Shown here piece after piece: positions 1-9,319 of a stretch of DNA of 64,000 nt. The stretch lies in NCBI RefSeq assembly GCF_900111945.1, contig NZ_FOYO01000001.1, positions 1,495,751 through 1,559,750 on the forward strand, read 5' to 3'. Source of the stretch: Litoreibacter janthinus. Lineage in GTDB: Bacteria; Pseudomonadota; Alphaproteobacteria; Rhodobacterales; Rhodobacteraceae. A model generated the notes under the pieces. The model saw only the letters and a program-made list of their open reading frames with translations, had not been told where the DNA came from and did no database searches. The translations under genes were made by a program, and so were the position numbers. Numbering within the stretch: the stretch's first letter is position 1; each line of letters begins with the position of its first letter.

Positions 1-1
1 A

Positions 2-172
2 AATCAATGCCGGATTTCGGCAAGCATCGGCACAACGCTGTCGAGCTTCTACGCTGTGCCGGATGCCGATCGAATGTTAAACGACGCGGACCGTGCACTC
101 TATACGTCAAAGGATCAGGGGCGGGCTTGCCACACAGTTTTCGATCCCCAGCAATTCGACGCAATTGGATAG
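2..172 (+). CDS. C-terminal fragment of a GGDEF (diguanylate cyclase-type) protein, cut by the left edge
   Basis: The reading frame is open from base 2 to a TAG at 170-172; the 5' part lies outside the window. The 56 residues carry the usual end of a GGDEF domain: a strand reading ISASIGTT, then DADRMLNDADRALYTSKDQG, which matches the helix (D-x-LL-x-x-AD-x-ALY-x-A-K-x-x-GR) that closes the domain. Such proteins make cyclic-di-GMP from two GTP. The GGDEF motif itself is not visible, so activity cannot be judged. Roughly 18 residues follow the domain to the stop. The call is good for the domain and open for the full architecture. Confidence 0.72.
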   Translation, partial: NQCRISASIGTTLSSFYAVPDADRMLNDADRALYTSKDQGRACHTVFDPQQFDAIG

Positions 173-244
173 ATGGCAAACGACAGAAAATCTATACCGC
201 TATAGCGTACGCTTTGAACCGCCGAATTTTTGGGGAAACGAAAG

Positions 245-319
245 TGGTACTCCCTAGGGGAATCGAACCCCTCTTTCCAGGTTGAAAACCTGGCGTCCTA
301 ACCGATAGACGAAGGGAGC
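245..319 (-). tRNA. tRNA-Glu (anticodon TTC)
   Basis: Read on the minus strand, the acceptor arm GCTCCCT (313-319) pairs with AGGGAGT (249-255), closing with a G-U pair, followed by discriminator A and an encoded CCA (245-247). The D arm reads GTC...GAC. The anticodon stem CCAGG/CCTGG encloses the loop TTTTCAA, giving anticodon TTC (glutamate). The T arm is AGGGG-TTCGATT-CCCCT. It lies about 100 nt downstream of recJ on the same strand, and nothing else is recognisable in 320-423. Confidence 0.96.
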
Positions 320-423
320 ACCGGGATCGTGAGGGGCTATTTAGGCAAGGTGCGGCGCGCTGGCAAGCGGAAAATGCCACCCTATGACCGAAAATGCGAA
401 ACTATCCCGCCAAGCCTGACGGT

Positions 424-2178
424 TCAAACGGATGCTCGCGCTAGAGCCGCGTCTTCAAGGCGCAACTGGGCCGAGCGTCGGCCTTGCCACGTGTTGATTT
501 CAACGCGACCTGCCAAGTGGAATCGGCGCCCGGCATGAGCTTCCAGCGTTGGCCCAAGATCCGAATTAAACGCTCCAAACGCGATCGCGTCCAGCTTTAC
601 AGGGCCGCCATCTCCGAAGCTGATTTTCAAATGTCCTTCGCCGACAGGTTTCGTAAATTTAATCACTTGGTCGGGGAAAACAAATCGCGGCCCTGCGGCG
701 CCTGCACCAAAAGGGCCGGCTTGTTCAATGAGTTCAATCAGCTCAACTGATGCTGCAGCAGGCATCATGATGCCATCAAGACGCAGATCAGAGGGGCCCA
801 ACAGACCCGCCCCCTGCTTTTCCATCATTTCGGTCAGGCGCGCCATCGCGGGCTCCAACTGGTCGCGGGCTACTGTGAGACCCGCTGCCATCTTGTGCCC
901 CCCGCCTTTGATCAACAGCCCTTCGGCGGCAAGGCGCTGGATTTGTGCGCCCAGATCAATGCCAGTCACCGAACGCGCAGATCCTTTTCCCTCGTCGCCT
1001 TCCAGGCCGATCACGACGGCGGGGCGGTTGCTGGCCTCTTTGAGCCGCGCGGCTACAATTCCGACGACACCGGGATGCCAGCCTTCGCCCGCCGCCCAAA
1101 CCAAGGGCGCATCAAGGCCTCGCTCTTCGGCCTGCATCAGCGCGGCCTCACGGACTGCAGTTTCAATCTCGCGGCGTTCCGTGTTCAGCAAGTCCAACCG
1201 TTCTGCCAAGGCCTGAGCCTCGGCTTCTTGATCCGTCGATAAAAGCCGCGCACCCAAGTCTGCGGCTCCAATGCGGCCGCCGGCGTTGATGCGCGGACCT
1301 AATAGAAATCCTAGATGGTAAGCGGTGGGCGCTGTATCCATTCGCGCGACGTCGGACAGAATGCGCAGCCCCAGTCGCTGTCGCCCGGCCATGACCTTTA
1401 ACCCTTGCCGCACTAAAGCACGGTTTACGCCGACCAAGGGGGCGACATCCGCAACTGTTGCCAAAGCAACGAGGTCAAGCATGGCCATCAGGTCAGGGAC
1501 GCCCCGTTCTGCCCGCATTAGGCGGTTCACCGCGACCAGCAGCAAGAAGACCACTCCAGCGGCGCAAAGATGGGCCAAACTGCCATCTTCGTCCTGACGG
1601 TTCGGGTTCACAACAGCAATGGCTGGGGGAAGGGTTTCGCCCCCTAAATGGTGATCTAAAACAATAACATCCGCACCGACCGCAGCCGCCAAAGCGTCGT
1701 GTGAGAGCGTCCCGCAATCCACGCATATGACCAAATCATGCTCCGCCGCGAGTGACGCCATAGCTGGCGCATTAGGGCCGTAGCCTTCGTCAATTCGGTC
1801 GGGGATATAGAGCGTGGCGCGCAATCCCATATCGCGCAGCCAGACGATCAGCAACGCGGCGGATGCCCCCCCGTCCACATCATAATCGGCGAAAACGGCG
1901 ATACGCTCTTTCTTGCGCACCGCAGTCGCGACGCGCGTTGCTGCGACGTCCATGTCTTTCAGAACTGACGGATCGGGCAGCAGGTCACGCAGAGCAGGTG
2001 TTAAATAGCCCTCTGCCTCGTCGATTTGTACGCCAAGGCGCGCCAATGTCGCGCAGAGGGGGCGGGGAAGGCCGGTTTGCTGCGCCATTGCCTCCGCAAG
2101 GCGGTCTTGCTCAAGTGACAGCCCAATCCAACGTCGGCCTGTCAAAGAGCGCTCAACGCCTAGAAAGGCATCGGCCAT
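424..2178 (-). CDS. recJ: Single-stranded-DNA-specific exonuclease RecJ
   Basis: A 584-residue RecJ of normal family length. RecJ degrades single-stranded DNA 5' to 3' in recombination and mismatch repair. Visible DHH-superfamily motifs are DYDVDG near residues 98-103 (motif I), VDCGT near 153 and LDHH at 174-177 (motif III). The DHHA1 part follows near 380-460 with a glycine-rich KGGGHKMAAG segment, then the C-terminal OB-like part. The ATG at 2176-2178 overlaps the TGA of glpX in an ATGA arrangement, so translation is probably coupled. It is the last gene of a hom-glpX-recJ run on the minus strand. Confidence 0.95.
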   Translation of the reverse strand: MADAFLGVERSLTGRRWIGLSLEQDRLAEAMAQQTGLPRPLCATLARLGVQIDEAEGYLTPALRDLLPDPSVLKDMDVAATRVATAVRKKERIAVFADYDVDGGASAALLIVWLRDMGLRATLYIPDRIDEGYGPNAPAMASLAAEHDLVICVDCGTLSHDALAAAVGADVIVLDHHLGGETLPPAIAVVNPNRQDEDGSLAHLCAAGVVFLLLVAVNRLMRAERGVPDLMAMLDLVALATVADVAPLVGVNRALVRQGLKVMAGRQRLGLRILSDVARMDTAPTAYHLGFLLGPRINAGGRIGAADLGARLLSTDQEAEAQALAERLDLLNTERREIETAVREAALMQAEERGLDAPLVWAAGEGWHPGVVGIVAARLKEASNRPAVVIGLEGDEGKGSARSVTGIDLGAQIQRLAAEGLLIKGGGHKMAAGLTVARDQLEPAMARLTEMMEKQGAGLLGPSDLRLDGIMMPAAASVELIELIEQAGPFGAGAAGPRFVFPDQVIKFTKPVGEGHLKISFGDGGPVKLDAIAFGAFNSDLGPTLEAHAGRRFHLAGRVEINTWQGRRSAQLRLEDAALARASV

Positions 2179-3146
2179 CAGCTGACCGGGTTGCGATAGC
2201 TCATGCGCCGCACAGAACCTGTCTTGGAACGCATCAGGATCGTCTCGGCGGTCAGATAGCCCACTTCGCGGCGAATGCCCTTCAGGATGGAACCATCGGT
2301 CACACCGGTCGCGGCAAAAATGACGTCCTTCGTCACCATTTCGTCACGCGAGTAGATTTTGTCCAGATCGGTAATGCCAGCTTTAGCGGCACGGCCGCGC
2401 TCGTCGTCATTGCGGAACAGCAGCCGGCCAAACATCTGGCCACCCATACATTTCAGTGCCGCAGCTGCGAGTACACCCTCAGGTGCACCACCTTCGCCCA
2501 TATACATATCGATGCCGGTGATCGCGGCCTCTGCGCAATGCATGACGCCAGCCACATCGCCATCCGTAATCAGGCGGATCGCAGCACCGGTCGAGCGGAT
2601 GTCGTCGATAATTTGCTCGTGGCGCGGACGCTCAAGCACGCAGACGGTGATGTTGTCTGCTGCGCAGCCTTTGGCTTTCGCCAACGCTGCGACGCGCTCT
2701 TTCACCGACATGTCCATGGTGACCACGCCCGGTGCATACCCTGGTCCAATCGCCAGCTTATCCATGTAGACGTCAGGTGCATGCAACATGGAGCCGCGCG
2801 GTCCCATAGCGATGACCGTCAGTGCGTTTGGCATGTCTTTTGCAGTCAGCGTTGTGCCTTCCAGCGGATCCAGCGCAATATCCACGCCTGGGCCGTTGCC
2901 TGTGCCAACCTCTTCCCCGATGAACAGCATGGGGGCTTCGTCACGCTCGCCTTCGCCGATTACGACGACACCGGCGATATCAAGCAGGTTTAGCTGTTCG
3001 CGCATAGCGTTCACGGCGGCTTGGTCGGCGGCCTTTTCGTCACCGCGCCCGATCAGCTTGGCGGAGGCCAATGCTGCGGCCTCGGAAACTCGGGCAAGGC
3101 CAAGCGACAACATACGGTCCTGAAACTGGTCGGTGGAGACGGTCAT
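2178..3146 (-). CDS. glpX: Fructose-1,6-bisphosphatase class II (GlpX)
   Basis: A 322-residue GlpX-type phosphatase that hydrolyses fructose-1,6-bisphosphate to fructose-6-phosphate in gluconeogenesis; some homologues also act on sedoheptulose-1,7-bisphosphate. Family motifs are GEGERDEAPM at 64-73 and DPLEGTT at 93-99, which supply metal and phosphate ligands. An AAGGA stretch sits upstream of the ATG at a usable distance. It is 98 nt downstream of hom, so a shared transcript is likely, and it overlaps recJ by one base. The pairing with a threonine-branch enzyme and a repair nuclease is syntenic rather than functional. Confidence 0.94.
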   Translation of the reverse strand: MTVSTDQFQDRMLSLGLARVSEAAALASAKLIGRGDEKAADQAAVNAMREQLNLLDIAGVVVIGEGERDEAPMLFIGEEVGTGNGPGVDIALDPLEGTTLTAKDMPNALTVIAMGPRGSMLHAPDVYMDKLAIGPGYAPGVVTMDMSVKERVAALAKAKGCAADNITVCVLERPRHEQIIDDIRSTGAAIRLITDGDVAGVMHCAEAAITGIDMYMGEGGAPEGVLAAAALKCMGGQMFGRLLFRNDDERGRAAKAGITDLDKIYSRDEMVTKDVIFAATGVTDGSILKGIRREVGYLTAETILMRSKTGSVRRMSYRNPVS

Positions 3147-3244
3147 GGGGAGAAATCCTTAAATGGCAGTTGCATCCCGTTTAACGGGGGCAGGGGCGGT
3201 GATCAAGGATCGCAGCGGATCAAAGCCCAACCACCATCTTCATA

Positions 3245-4528
3245 TCAGACTTCTTCGATCCGCAGCGCCACAGGGGCAGTGGCCAAAACGCCCGTGGCCG
3301 GCAGCTTCGCAAGAGCTGTATCCAGCGCGTCGCGCGAGGTTGTGTGGGTCACGATAAGAACAGGGGCTTTGTCGTCGATGTGATCGTACTGGCGCATCCG
3401 GTGGATCGAGACGCCAGCGTCGCCCAAACATGTCGCGACTTTCGCCAGCGCACCGGGTTTGTCATGCAAGGTCATCCGCAGGTAGAACGGTGCGGGTGTG
3501 CCAGAATTAGCTGATGGCGTGGTTTTCAACGTATCGGCTGGTTGGCCGAATGTTGGCAGACGCAGCCCGCGCGCAATATCGATGATGTCCGACAGGACGG
3601 CGGAGGCCGTGGGGCCTTCGCCAGCCCCCGCGCCGCGCAGCACGATTTGCCCGACATGATCGCCTTCGAGAACCACCATGTTTGTGCCGCCCTCCAGCTG
3701 TCCCAGCGGGGACGTTGCAGGGACAAGGCAAGGCGTCATGGACTGAGCCAATCCGCGTCCCGTCATTTGAGCGGTGCCGAGAAGCTTGATTTTGTAGCCC
3801 ATGTCAGCCGCTTGGCGGATGTCTTCGATTGTGACGCGGCCAATGCCTTCGAGCTGCACGCCGTCGAACTTAACCTGTGTGCCAAACGAAATGGCAGCGA
3901 GTAGCGCTAGTTTATGCGCCGCGTCGATACCGCCCACGTCAAGCTCTGGGTCCGCCTCCAGATAGCCCAGCCCGTCGGCTTCTGCGAACGCTTCTTCGTA
4001 GGTCAGGTTGGCGTTTTCCATACGAGTCAGGATGTAGTTGCACGACCCGTTCATCACGCCCATCACACGGGTGATGTCATTGCCAGCCAACCCTTCCGTC
4101 AGCGCCTTGATCACTGGGATGCCCCCGGCCACGGCGGCCTCGAACCGCAGCACGCGGCCCTCACCTTCGGCCAAAAGCGCCAGTTCTTGCCCGTGTTCCG
4201 CCAGCATTGCCTTGTTGGCGGTGACAACGTCTTTGCCTGATTTCAACGCGGCTTCGGTAGCGTCCTTGGCAGGACCTTCGGCACCACCCATAAGCTCTAC
4301 GAAAACGTCGATGTCATCGCGGGTGGCAAGCTTCACCGGATCAGCTTCCCAAGCGTAGCCCTCCAAAGACACGCCGCGATCTTTTTCAGAGCGAGCCGAT
4401 ACAGCGGTTATGACGATCTTGCGGCCTGTGCGGGACTCGAGTTGGGCGGCTTTTTGACGGATGATCCGAACGACACCAACGCCGACAGTACCCAGTCCTG
4501 CGATGCCAAGGCGAAGGGGGTCAGACAT
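3245..4528 (-). CDS. hom: Homoserine dehydrogenase
   Basis: A 427-residue NAD(P)-dependent homoserine dehydrogenase that reduces aspartate semialdehyde to homoserine, on the way to threonine and methionine. The Rossmann motif GLGTVGVGVV lies at residues 11-20, the central catalytic domain includes TEGLAGNDITRVMGVMNGSC, and a C-terminal ACT domain (about 345-427, LHDKPGALAKVATCLGDAG) suggests allosteric control by an amino acid. Length and domain order are typical of the bacterial monofunctional enzyme. It opens the hom-glpX-recJ run. Two TTAGCGC repeats occur just upstream of its start. Confidence 0.95.
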   Translation of the reverse strand: MSDPLRLGIAGLGTVGVGVVRIIRQKAAQLESRTGRKIVITAVSARSEKDRGVSLEGYAWEADPVKLATRDDIDVFVELMGGAEGPAKDATEAALKSGKDVVTANKAMLAEHGQELALLAEGEGRVLRFEAAVAGGIPVIKALTEGLAGNDITRVMGVMNGSCNYILTRMENANLTYEEAFAEADGLGYLEADPELDVGGIDAAHKLALLAAISFGTQVKFDGVQLEGIGRVTIEDIRQAADMGYKIKLLGTAQMTGRGLAQSMTPCLVPATSPLGQLEGGTNMVVLEGDHVGQIVLRGAGAGEGPTASAVLSDIIDIARGLRLPTFGQPADTLKTTPSANSGTPAPFYLRMTLHDKPGALAKVATCLGDAGVSIHRMRQYDHIDDKAPVLIVTHTTSRDALDTALAKLPATGVLATAPVALRIEEV

Positions 4529-4550
4529 GGGGGATGCTCCGTCAGAATAG

Positions 4551-4573
4551 CTGTTTAGCGCTCGTTAGCGCGT
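4551..4573. promoter_or_regulatory. Paired TTAGCGC half-sites upstream of hom
   Basis: TTAGCGC occurs at 4555-4561 and again at 4565-4571, ten bases (one helical turn) apart, 27-43 nt upstream of the hom ATG. Each copy resembles half of the perfect palindrome CGTTAGCGCTAACG found upstream of eno. They may be weak sites for the same LacI-type regulator, which would make sense because glpX lies in this operon. The match is partial, so this is a suggestion only. Confidence 0.28.
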
Positions 4574-4598
4574 ATCGCGAGGGGGTGCAATGCAGGGC

Positions 4599-4898
4599 TC
4601 AGGCTGGTTTATCCTTCACCGCGTTCAGCAGCCTCAAACGAGTGGCCCCGTCAATGATACTGCGCCCTTTCAAAGCGCGCGCGCGGGCCTTCAGTCGGGC
4701 GACTCGGGCGGCAAGCGCTTCTGTCTCAACTTCAATGGTGCTGCCAGCCTCCGATCGCGCGATTAGATCAGGCAACGGGTTTAGCGTCGGATAATCCGCC
4801 TTGCGGGCTTCCTCGCTGATGGTGGCATCGATTGCTGGCAAGTGCGCTGTGCAGGCGGAAAGCAGCGCGAAAACAAAAAGAAAAACTGTGCAGCGCAT
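4599..4898 (-). CDS. Small predicted lipoprotein, function unknown
   Basis: A 99-residue protein with a short hydrophobic leader ending in the lipobox LLSAC (Cys about residue 16), so it is probably exported and lipidated. The mature part is short and charged, with a helical Ala/Arg-rich stretch (ARVARLKARARALKGRS) near residues 64-80. I recognise no family. It lies 70 nt upstream of hom on the same strand and shares a 107-nt divergent region with the TetR gene. The regular codon use and clear signal make it a likely real gene, though its function is open. Confidence 0.7.
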   Translation of the reverse strand: MRCTVFLFVFALLSACTAHLPAIDATISEEARKADYPTLNPLPDLIARSEAGSTIEVETEALAARVARLKARARALKGRSIIDGATRLRLLNAVKDKPA

Positions 4899-4977
4899 AG
4901 GGCCTGATCCGATTTTTATTCATGCGCACAATAGGCGGAGGCGCCCAAGGCGTCCAGCGCCACATATAGGGTTGATA

Positions 4978-4991
4978 TGAACACGTGTTCA
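4978..4991. promoter_or_regulatory. Perfect 14-bp palindrome TGAACACGTGTTCA, candidate TetR operator
   Basis: The 14-bp perfect palindrome is centred about 21 nt before the ATG of the TetR gene at 5006 and about 87 nt before the divergent lipoprotein gene. TetR repressors commonly bind such sites next to their own gene, so autorepression and possibly control of the divergent gene are expected. Which protein binds is inference. Confidence 0.6.
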
Positions 4992-5005
4992 GATAGCATG
5001 TCGCC

Positions 5006-5647
5006 ATGGCACGTAAAACTGGATCACACTCCGACATCACCGGCCCCCGCGTACGCACGGCGGCTTTGAAGCTGTTCGCCGCACACGGTTATGCAGCTGT
5101 CTCAATGCGCCAAATCGCGGCCGAAGTGGGCGTGCAGGCGGGGGCGCTGTACCTCTACACGCCTGACAAGCAATCGCTATTGTTCGATCTTCTGCGCGAT
5201 CACATGCAAGAGGTCTTGGACGCTTGGGCCGCGGAAGAAAAACCCGAGGGGCCCGTCCGACAGCTTGAAGCGTTCTCTCGCTTTCATATCCGTTTCCATC
5301 TGGAGCGACCCGAACAGGTATTCATCTCTTATATGGAACTGCGAAATCTTGAGCCGGACAACTTCAAAGCCTTGGAAAACATGCGCCGTGCTTATGAAAA
5401 CGAGCTAGAGTCGATTCTCAAGTGCGGGCAAGACGAGGGGCTTTTTGATGTGGATGACACCAAGCTGACCACGTTGGCTCTGATTGCCATGTTGAATGGT
5501 GTCACGAGTTGGTACAAGCCAGACGGGCGATTGTCTTTGGCCCGCGTCGAAGCAATTTATTCCGATATGGCGGGGAAAGCGGTGCGTATGCCTCGTTGGA
5601 AAGAACGACAGCGCAAGCTGGAGGCGGAGCAAACTCAAACCGCTTGA
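5006..5647 (+). CDS. TetR/AcrR-family transcriptional regulator
   Basis: A 213-residue TetR-type repressor. The N-terminal helix-turn-helix spans about residues 14-57 (AALKLFAAHGYAAVSMRQIA, then GVQAGALYLYTPDKQSLL), with the conserved turn and the aromatic-rich recognition helix. The helical ligand-binding part follows to about residue 195, with a charged tail. Ligand and targets are unknown. A perfect palindrome lies immediately upstream. The gene is followed 77 nt later by the Hsp70-like gene on the same strand, but that spacing allows a separate promoter. Confidence 0.9.
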   Translation: MARKTGSHSDITGPRVRTAALKLFAAHGYAAVSMRQIAAEVGVQAGALYLYTPDKQSLLFDLLRDHMQEVLDAWAAEEKPEGPVRQLEAFSRFHIRFHLERPEQVFISYMELRNLEPDNFKALENMRRAYENELESILKCGQDEGLFDVDDTKLTTLALIAMLNGVTSWYKPDGRLSLARVEAIYSDMAGKAVRMPRWKERQRKLEAEQTQTA

Positions 5648-5724
5648 GGGCCTTCATACTTGACGATACCCGATACGGCTCATAGAGACGCCCCCTTTCA
5701 CTTTAGGATCGGGAGGGTTTCGCA

Positions 5725-6978
5725 ATGGCATCGACAAGTCGCGTTTTGGGCATAGATTTCGGGACCTCCAACTCTGCTGCGGGGTATCTGGTCGATGGAA
5801 AGCCCAGATTGGTCGAGGTTGCCCCTGGTCAAACAACGCTACCCACGACGTTCTTTTTTGACTTCGACACGCGGCAGACGCTGATTGGCGAGCCAGCCAA
5901 TGAAGCCCTACTGGAAGGTGCGGATGGCAGGTTTATGAGGGCACTCAAGCGGGTTCTGGGCACCAGCTTGATGCACGAACAACGCAAGATTCTGAACAAG
6001 AACCTCACCTTCGTCGACATCATTGCGGGCTTTCTAAACGAAATCAAAACGCGCGCCGAAGCCGAAGCAGGGGTTTCGTTTGACCGCGCAATTTCCGGAC
6101 GGCCCGTTGTTTTCCACGGCGCAAACGACCCGCGGGAGGAGCAAGCCGAGGCGGATTTGCGCGCCTGCTATCTGGCAGCGGGCTTCAAAGAGGTCGAGTT
6201 TCTAGCTGAACCACAGGCTGCTGCTATCGCCAGCGGCGCATTGGAGCAATCGGGCGAAATCGGTCTGATCGTGGATATTGGTGGCGGTACATCTGATTTC
6301 TCGCTGTTCAGATCTGACTCGCGGGGTGTGACAATCCTTGCGAACCACGGTGTGCGCATCGGGGGCACTGATTTCGACCGTGCGATCAATATTGACCGTG
6401 TAATGCCGCTGCTCGGAAAGGGCACAGAGTTGCGCAAAGTGATTGGCCCAGGCGCGACGCCTGTCCCGGTTGCAATCTTCAATGATCTAGCCACTTGGGA
6501 AAAGATCCCGTTTCTCTACACCGCCAAGAATCGACGAAGCGTAGAGGAAATGGTCCGATTGGCTTACGATCCAGACAAGCTTAGCCGCCTTGCCGCCGTT
6601 CTTGATGAAGAGCTTGGACACGATTTGGCCTTCGCGGTGGAACGTGGGAAAATCGCGGCCAACAGTGGCGCCGAAAATTCCGTCATACGTCTTGATCAGA
6701 TTGAGCGCGGTCTCGGGGTTGCACTGCCCCCAGAAGCGTTGGCATCAATTCTGGCCGTTTATGCAGACACCCTGCGGGTCGGCGCCACAGATACTTTGAA
6801 GCGCGCAGGCTTGGAGGCAGGAAAGGTTGATCGGATCATCTACGTTGGTGGGTCGAGCCTGATGTCGATGGTCTCGGACACCATGAAGCAGACCTTCCCC
6901 GCAGCGACCCACTCCTTCACCGAAGTGTTCACCGCTGTCACAGACGGTTTGGCGTTGGCGTCTGCCGGAAAGTCGTGA
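5725..6978 (+). CDS. Hsp70-family protein (YegD-like)
   Basis: A 417-residue protein with the actin-like ATPase fold of Hsp70. Phosphate 1 motif is GIDFGTSNSA at 9-18, phosphate 2 is DIGGGTSDFS near 187, and the adenosine motif YVGGSSLM is near 373. It is shorter than DnaK and has no recognisable substrate-binding domain or EEVD-type tail, which matches the YegD subfamily of about 420-450 residues. Its cellular role is poorly known; it may be a specialised chaperone or a nucleotide-dependent switch. A GGGAGG ribosome site precedes the ATG and an inverted-repeat terminator follows the stop. Confidence 0.88.
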   Translation: MASTSRVLGIDFGTSNSAAGYLVDGKPRLVEVAPGQTTLPTTFFFDFDTRQTLIGEPANEALLEGADGRFMRALKRVLGTSLMHEQRKILNKNLTFVDIIAGFLNEIKTRAEAEAGVSFDRAISGRPVVFHGANDPREEQAEADLRACYLAAGFKEVEFLAEPQAAAIASGALEQSGEIGLIVDIGGGTSDFSLFRSDSRGVTILANHGVRIGGTDFDRAINIDRVMPLLGKGTELRKVIGPGATPVPVAIFNDLATWEKIPFLYTAKNRRSVEEMVRLAYDPDKLSRLAAVLDEELGHDLAFAVERGKIAANSGAENSVIRLDQIERGLGVALPPEALASILAVYADTLRVGATDTLKRAGLEAGKVDRIIYVGGSSLMSMVSDTMKQTFPAATHSFTEVFTAVTDGLALASAGKS

Positions 6979-7024
6979 CGGCAAGCTATCGGTCGCTATC
7001 AAAGACTACGCCAGAACTTTAACG

Positions 7025-7052
7025 AAAAAGGCCCCCGATTTCGGGGGCCTTT
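7025..7052. terminator. Bidirectional rho-independent terminator
   Basis: A 9-bp stem GGCCCCCGA/TCGGGGGCC (7030-7038 with 7041-7049) has a 2-nt top and is flanked by AAAAA and TTT, so it can end transcription on both strands. It separates the convergent Hsp70-like gene and glyA. Confidence 0.85.
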
Positions 7053-7072
7053 CCATGTAATTTTCTAGTCGC

Positions 7073-8368
7073 TTACAGCCCTGGGTAAATCGGGAACTTG
7101 CCGCACAGATCTAGCACCTTGGCTTTGACGGCTTCTTCAACCGCCGCGTTGCCTTCTTCGCCGTTGGCAGCAAGACCGTCGACGACCTCAACGATCAAAT
7201 CGGCGATCTGGCGGAACTCGGCCTCCATAAACCCGCGCGTGGTGCCCGCGGGTGAGCCGAGCCGGATGCCTGATGTGATCGTTGGCTTCTCATCATCGAA
7301 CGGGATGCCGTTCTTGTTGCAAGTGATGTAGGCGCGACCCAAGGCTTTTTCGGTTGCGTTGCCCTTCACACCCTTCGGGCGAAGATCGACAAGCATCACA
7401 TGCGTGTCGGTGCCGCCGGTTACGATGTCCAAACCACCCTTGATCAGCTGATCGGCCATTGCCTGTGCGTTGGCGACAACCTGCTTTTGGTATTCTTTGA
7501 ACTCTGGGCGCAAGGCTTCGCCAAAGGCCACGGCTTTCCCGGCGATGACATGCATCAGCGGGCCACCTTGGATGCCGGGGAAGATGGCCGAGTTGACCTT
7601 CTTCGCAATCGCCTCGTCATTTGTCAGGATCATGCCGCCGCGCGGGCCGCGCAGGGTTTTGTGAGTCGTGGTGGTCGCGACATGCGCATGCGGAAACGGG
7701 GAGGGGTGCTGCCCGCCCGCCACTAGGCCGGCGAAATGCGCCATGTCGACCAGCAAGAACGCGCCAACTTTGTCGGCGATCTCACGCATTTTCGCGAAGT
7801 TGATCTGGCGCGGGATGGCGGAGCCACCGGCGATGATCAATTGCGGCTTATGCTCCAGCGCCAGCGCTTCGACTTGATCGTAATCCAGTTCCAGCGTGTC
7901 GGCTTTTACACCGTATTGAATGGCGTTGAACCATTTTCCCGACTGGTTCGGCTTGGCGCCGTGGGTCAGGTGGCCGCCCGCATCCAGCGACATGCCCAGA
8001 ATGGTGTCACCGGGCTTGATCAGGGCCTGAAACACACCTTGGTTGGCTTGCGAGCCAGAGTTTGGCTGGACGTTGGCAAATTCGCAGCCGAACAGTTTCT
8101 TAGCGCGATCAATGGCAAGGTTTTCAGCAATATCAACGTATTGGCACCCACCATAGTAGCGGCGGCCCGGATAGCCTTCGGCGTATTTATTGGTCATAAC
8201 GGAGCCTTGGGCTTCCATCACGGCGCGGCTCACGATGTTTTCGGAGGCGATCAACTCGATCTCGTCGCGCTGGCGGCCCAGCTCTTTGGTGATTGCGCCG
8301 AACAGCTCGGCGTCGCGGGTCTCGAGGCTTTCGGTGAAAAAGCCGTCGTCACGGTGAGTGGCATTCAT
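7073..8368 (-). CDS. glyA: Serine hydroxymethyltransferase
   Basis: A 431-residue PLP enzyme that interconverts serine and glycine with tetrahydrofolate, the main source of one-carbon units. The PLP lysine is K237 in [14 protein letters not shown]. The DMAH motif at 208-211 and the N-terminal [10 protein letters not shown] and [14 protein letters not shown] segments are all present. Length is typical. GGAGACCCTCC lies just before the ATG. The gene is divergent from nadK across a 183-nt gap and ends at the shared terminator at 7025-7052. Confidence 0.97.
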   Translation of the reverse strand: MNATHRDDGFFTESLETRDAELFGAITKELGRQRDEIELIASENIVSRAVMEAQGSVMTNKYAEGYPGRRYYGGCQYVDIAENLAIDRAKKLFGCEFANVQPNSGSQANQGVFQALIKPGDTILGMSLDAGGHLTHGAKPNQSGKWFNAIQYGVKADTLELDYDQVEALALEHKPQLIIAGGSAIPRQINFAKMREIADKVGAFLLVDMAHFAGLVAGGQHPSPFPHAHVATTTTHKTLRGPRGGMILTNDEAIAKKVNSAIFPGIQGGPLMHVIAGKAVAFGEALRPEFKEYQKQVVANAQAMADQLIKGGLDIVTGGTDTHVMLVDLRPKGVKGNATEKALGRAYITCNKNGIPFDDEKPTITSGIRLGSPAGTTRGFMEAEFRQIADLIVEVVDGLAANGEEGNAAVEEAVKAKVLDLCGKFPIYPGL

Positions 8369-8551
8369 GGAGGGTCTCCTTCCCTAAGGGGCAGCGCAAG
8401 ATTTGAGGCCTTTTAGGGCCAAAAGTTGCAAACCGGAAGCGGTCAAAGCGACACGCTTGCACTCTCTTGCGCCCCGTTGTTGCCTATGATGTGCTTGTGT
8501 TTCCAGCTGGCTCACGCGAAGGTCTTGGAAAGACTTGGAAACTTGCCCGTT

Positions 8552-9319
8552 ATGTTGGACGTAAACAAAATATCTTTTCTAGCGTCGGACACCGAAGTCG
8601 CGCGCGAAGCACGTGCTGCTTTGATCGACCGCTATGGCGATATCCCGCAGGACGAGGCCGAAGTAATTGTCGCTTTAGGGGGCGACGGGTTCATGTTGCA
8701 GACCTTGCATGGCACCCAACATCTCGACACGCCCGTCTACGGCATGAATTGTGGCACGGTGGGTTTCCTGATGAACGAGTATCACGAACCAAAGCTGCGC
8801 GAGCGCCTGTCGGAGGCCGTCGAAGAAGATATCAATCCCCTTCGTATGAAAGCCATTCGTGAAGACGGCACCGTTCATGAAGCCCTCGCAATCAACGAAG
8901 TATCGCTTCTACGGGCAGGCTCCCAAGCAGCGAAACTTCGCATCTTTGTCGATGGTCGCGAGCGGCTAGAGGAACTTGTCTGCGATGGGGCGCTGGTGTC
9001 CACGCCGGCGGGCTCAACCGCGTATAACTATTCCGCTCACGGCCCCATCCTTCCGATTGGCTCAGAGGTTTTGGCACTGACCGCGATGTCCGCGTTCCGT
9101 CCGCGCCGCTGGCGCGGGGCATTGCTGCCAAAAGCGGCGAAGGTGCGCTTTGATGTACTTCAGCCCAAAAAACGCCCTGTGATGGCTGATGCCGATGGTC
9201 GATCTGCTGGGAATGTCGTTTCTGTCGAGATCACGTCAGAGCCGAATGTGACCCACCGAATCCTCTTTGACCCCGGCCACGGCCTTGAGGAACGTCTGAT
9301 CCGTGAACAGTTTGCTTAA
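8552..9319 (+). CDS. nadK: NAD kinase
   Basis: A 255-residue enzyme that phosphorylates NAD to NADP with ATP. The GGDG motif is at residues 43-46, the NE/D motif (NEVSL) near 115, and the TPAGSTAY substrate loop at 151-158. I chose the ATG at 8552 because it places the first strand (KISFLASD) at the N terminus as in other alphaproteobacterial NAD kinases. The frame is open back to 8426, but those extra 42 residues look unlike the family. The stop overlaps the end of the convergent cupin gene by four bases. Confidence 0.92.
   Translation: MLDVNKISFLASDTEVAREARAALIDRYGDIPQDEAEVIVALGGDGFMLQTLHGTQHLDTPVYGMNCGTVGFLMNEYHEPKLRERLSEAVEEDINPLRMKAIREDGTVHEALAINEVSLLRAGSQAAKLRIFVDGRERLEELVCDGALVSTPAGSTAYNYSAHGPILPIGSEVLALTAMSAFRPRRWRGALLPKAAKVRFDVLQPKKRPVMADADGRSAGNVVSVEITSEPNVTHRILFDPGHGLEERLIREQFA

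Noticed and set aside
8457..8490. Possible sigma-70 promoter for nadK (TTGCAC and TATGAT)
   Set aside because: The spacer is 22 bases, too long for a normal promoter, so it is not annotated.
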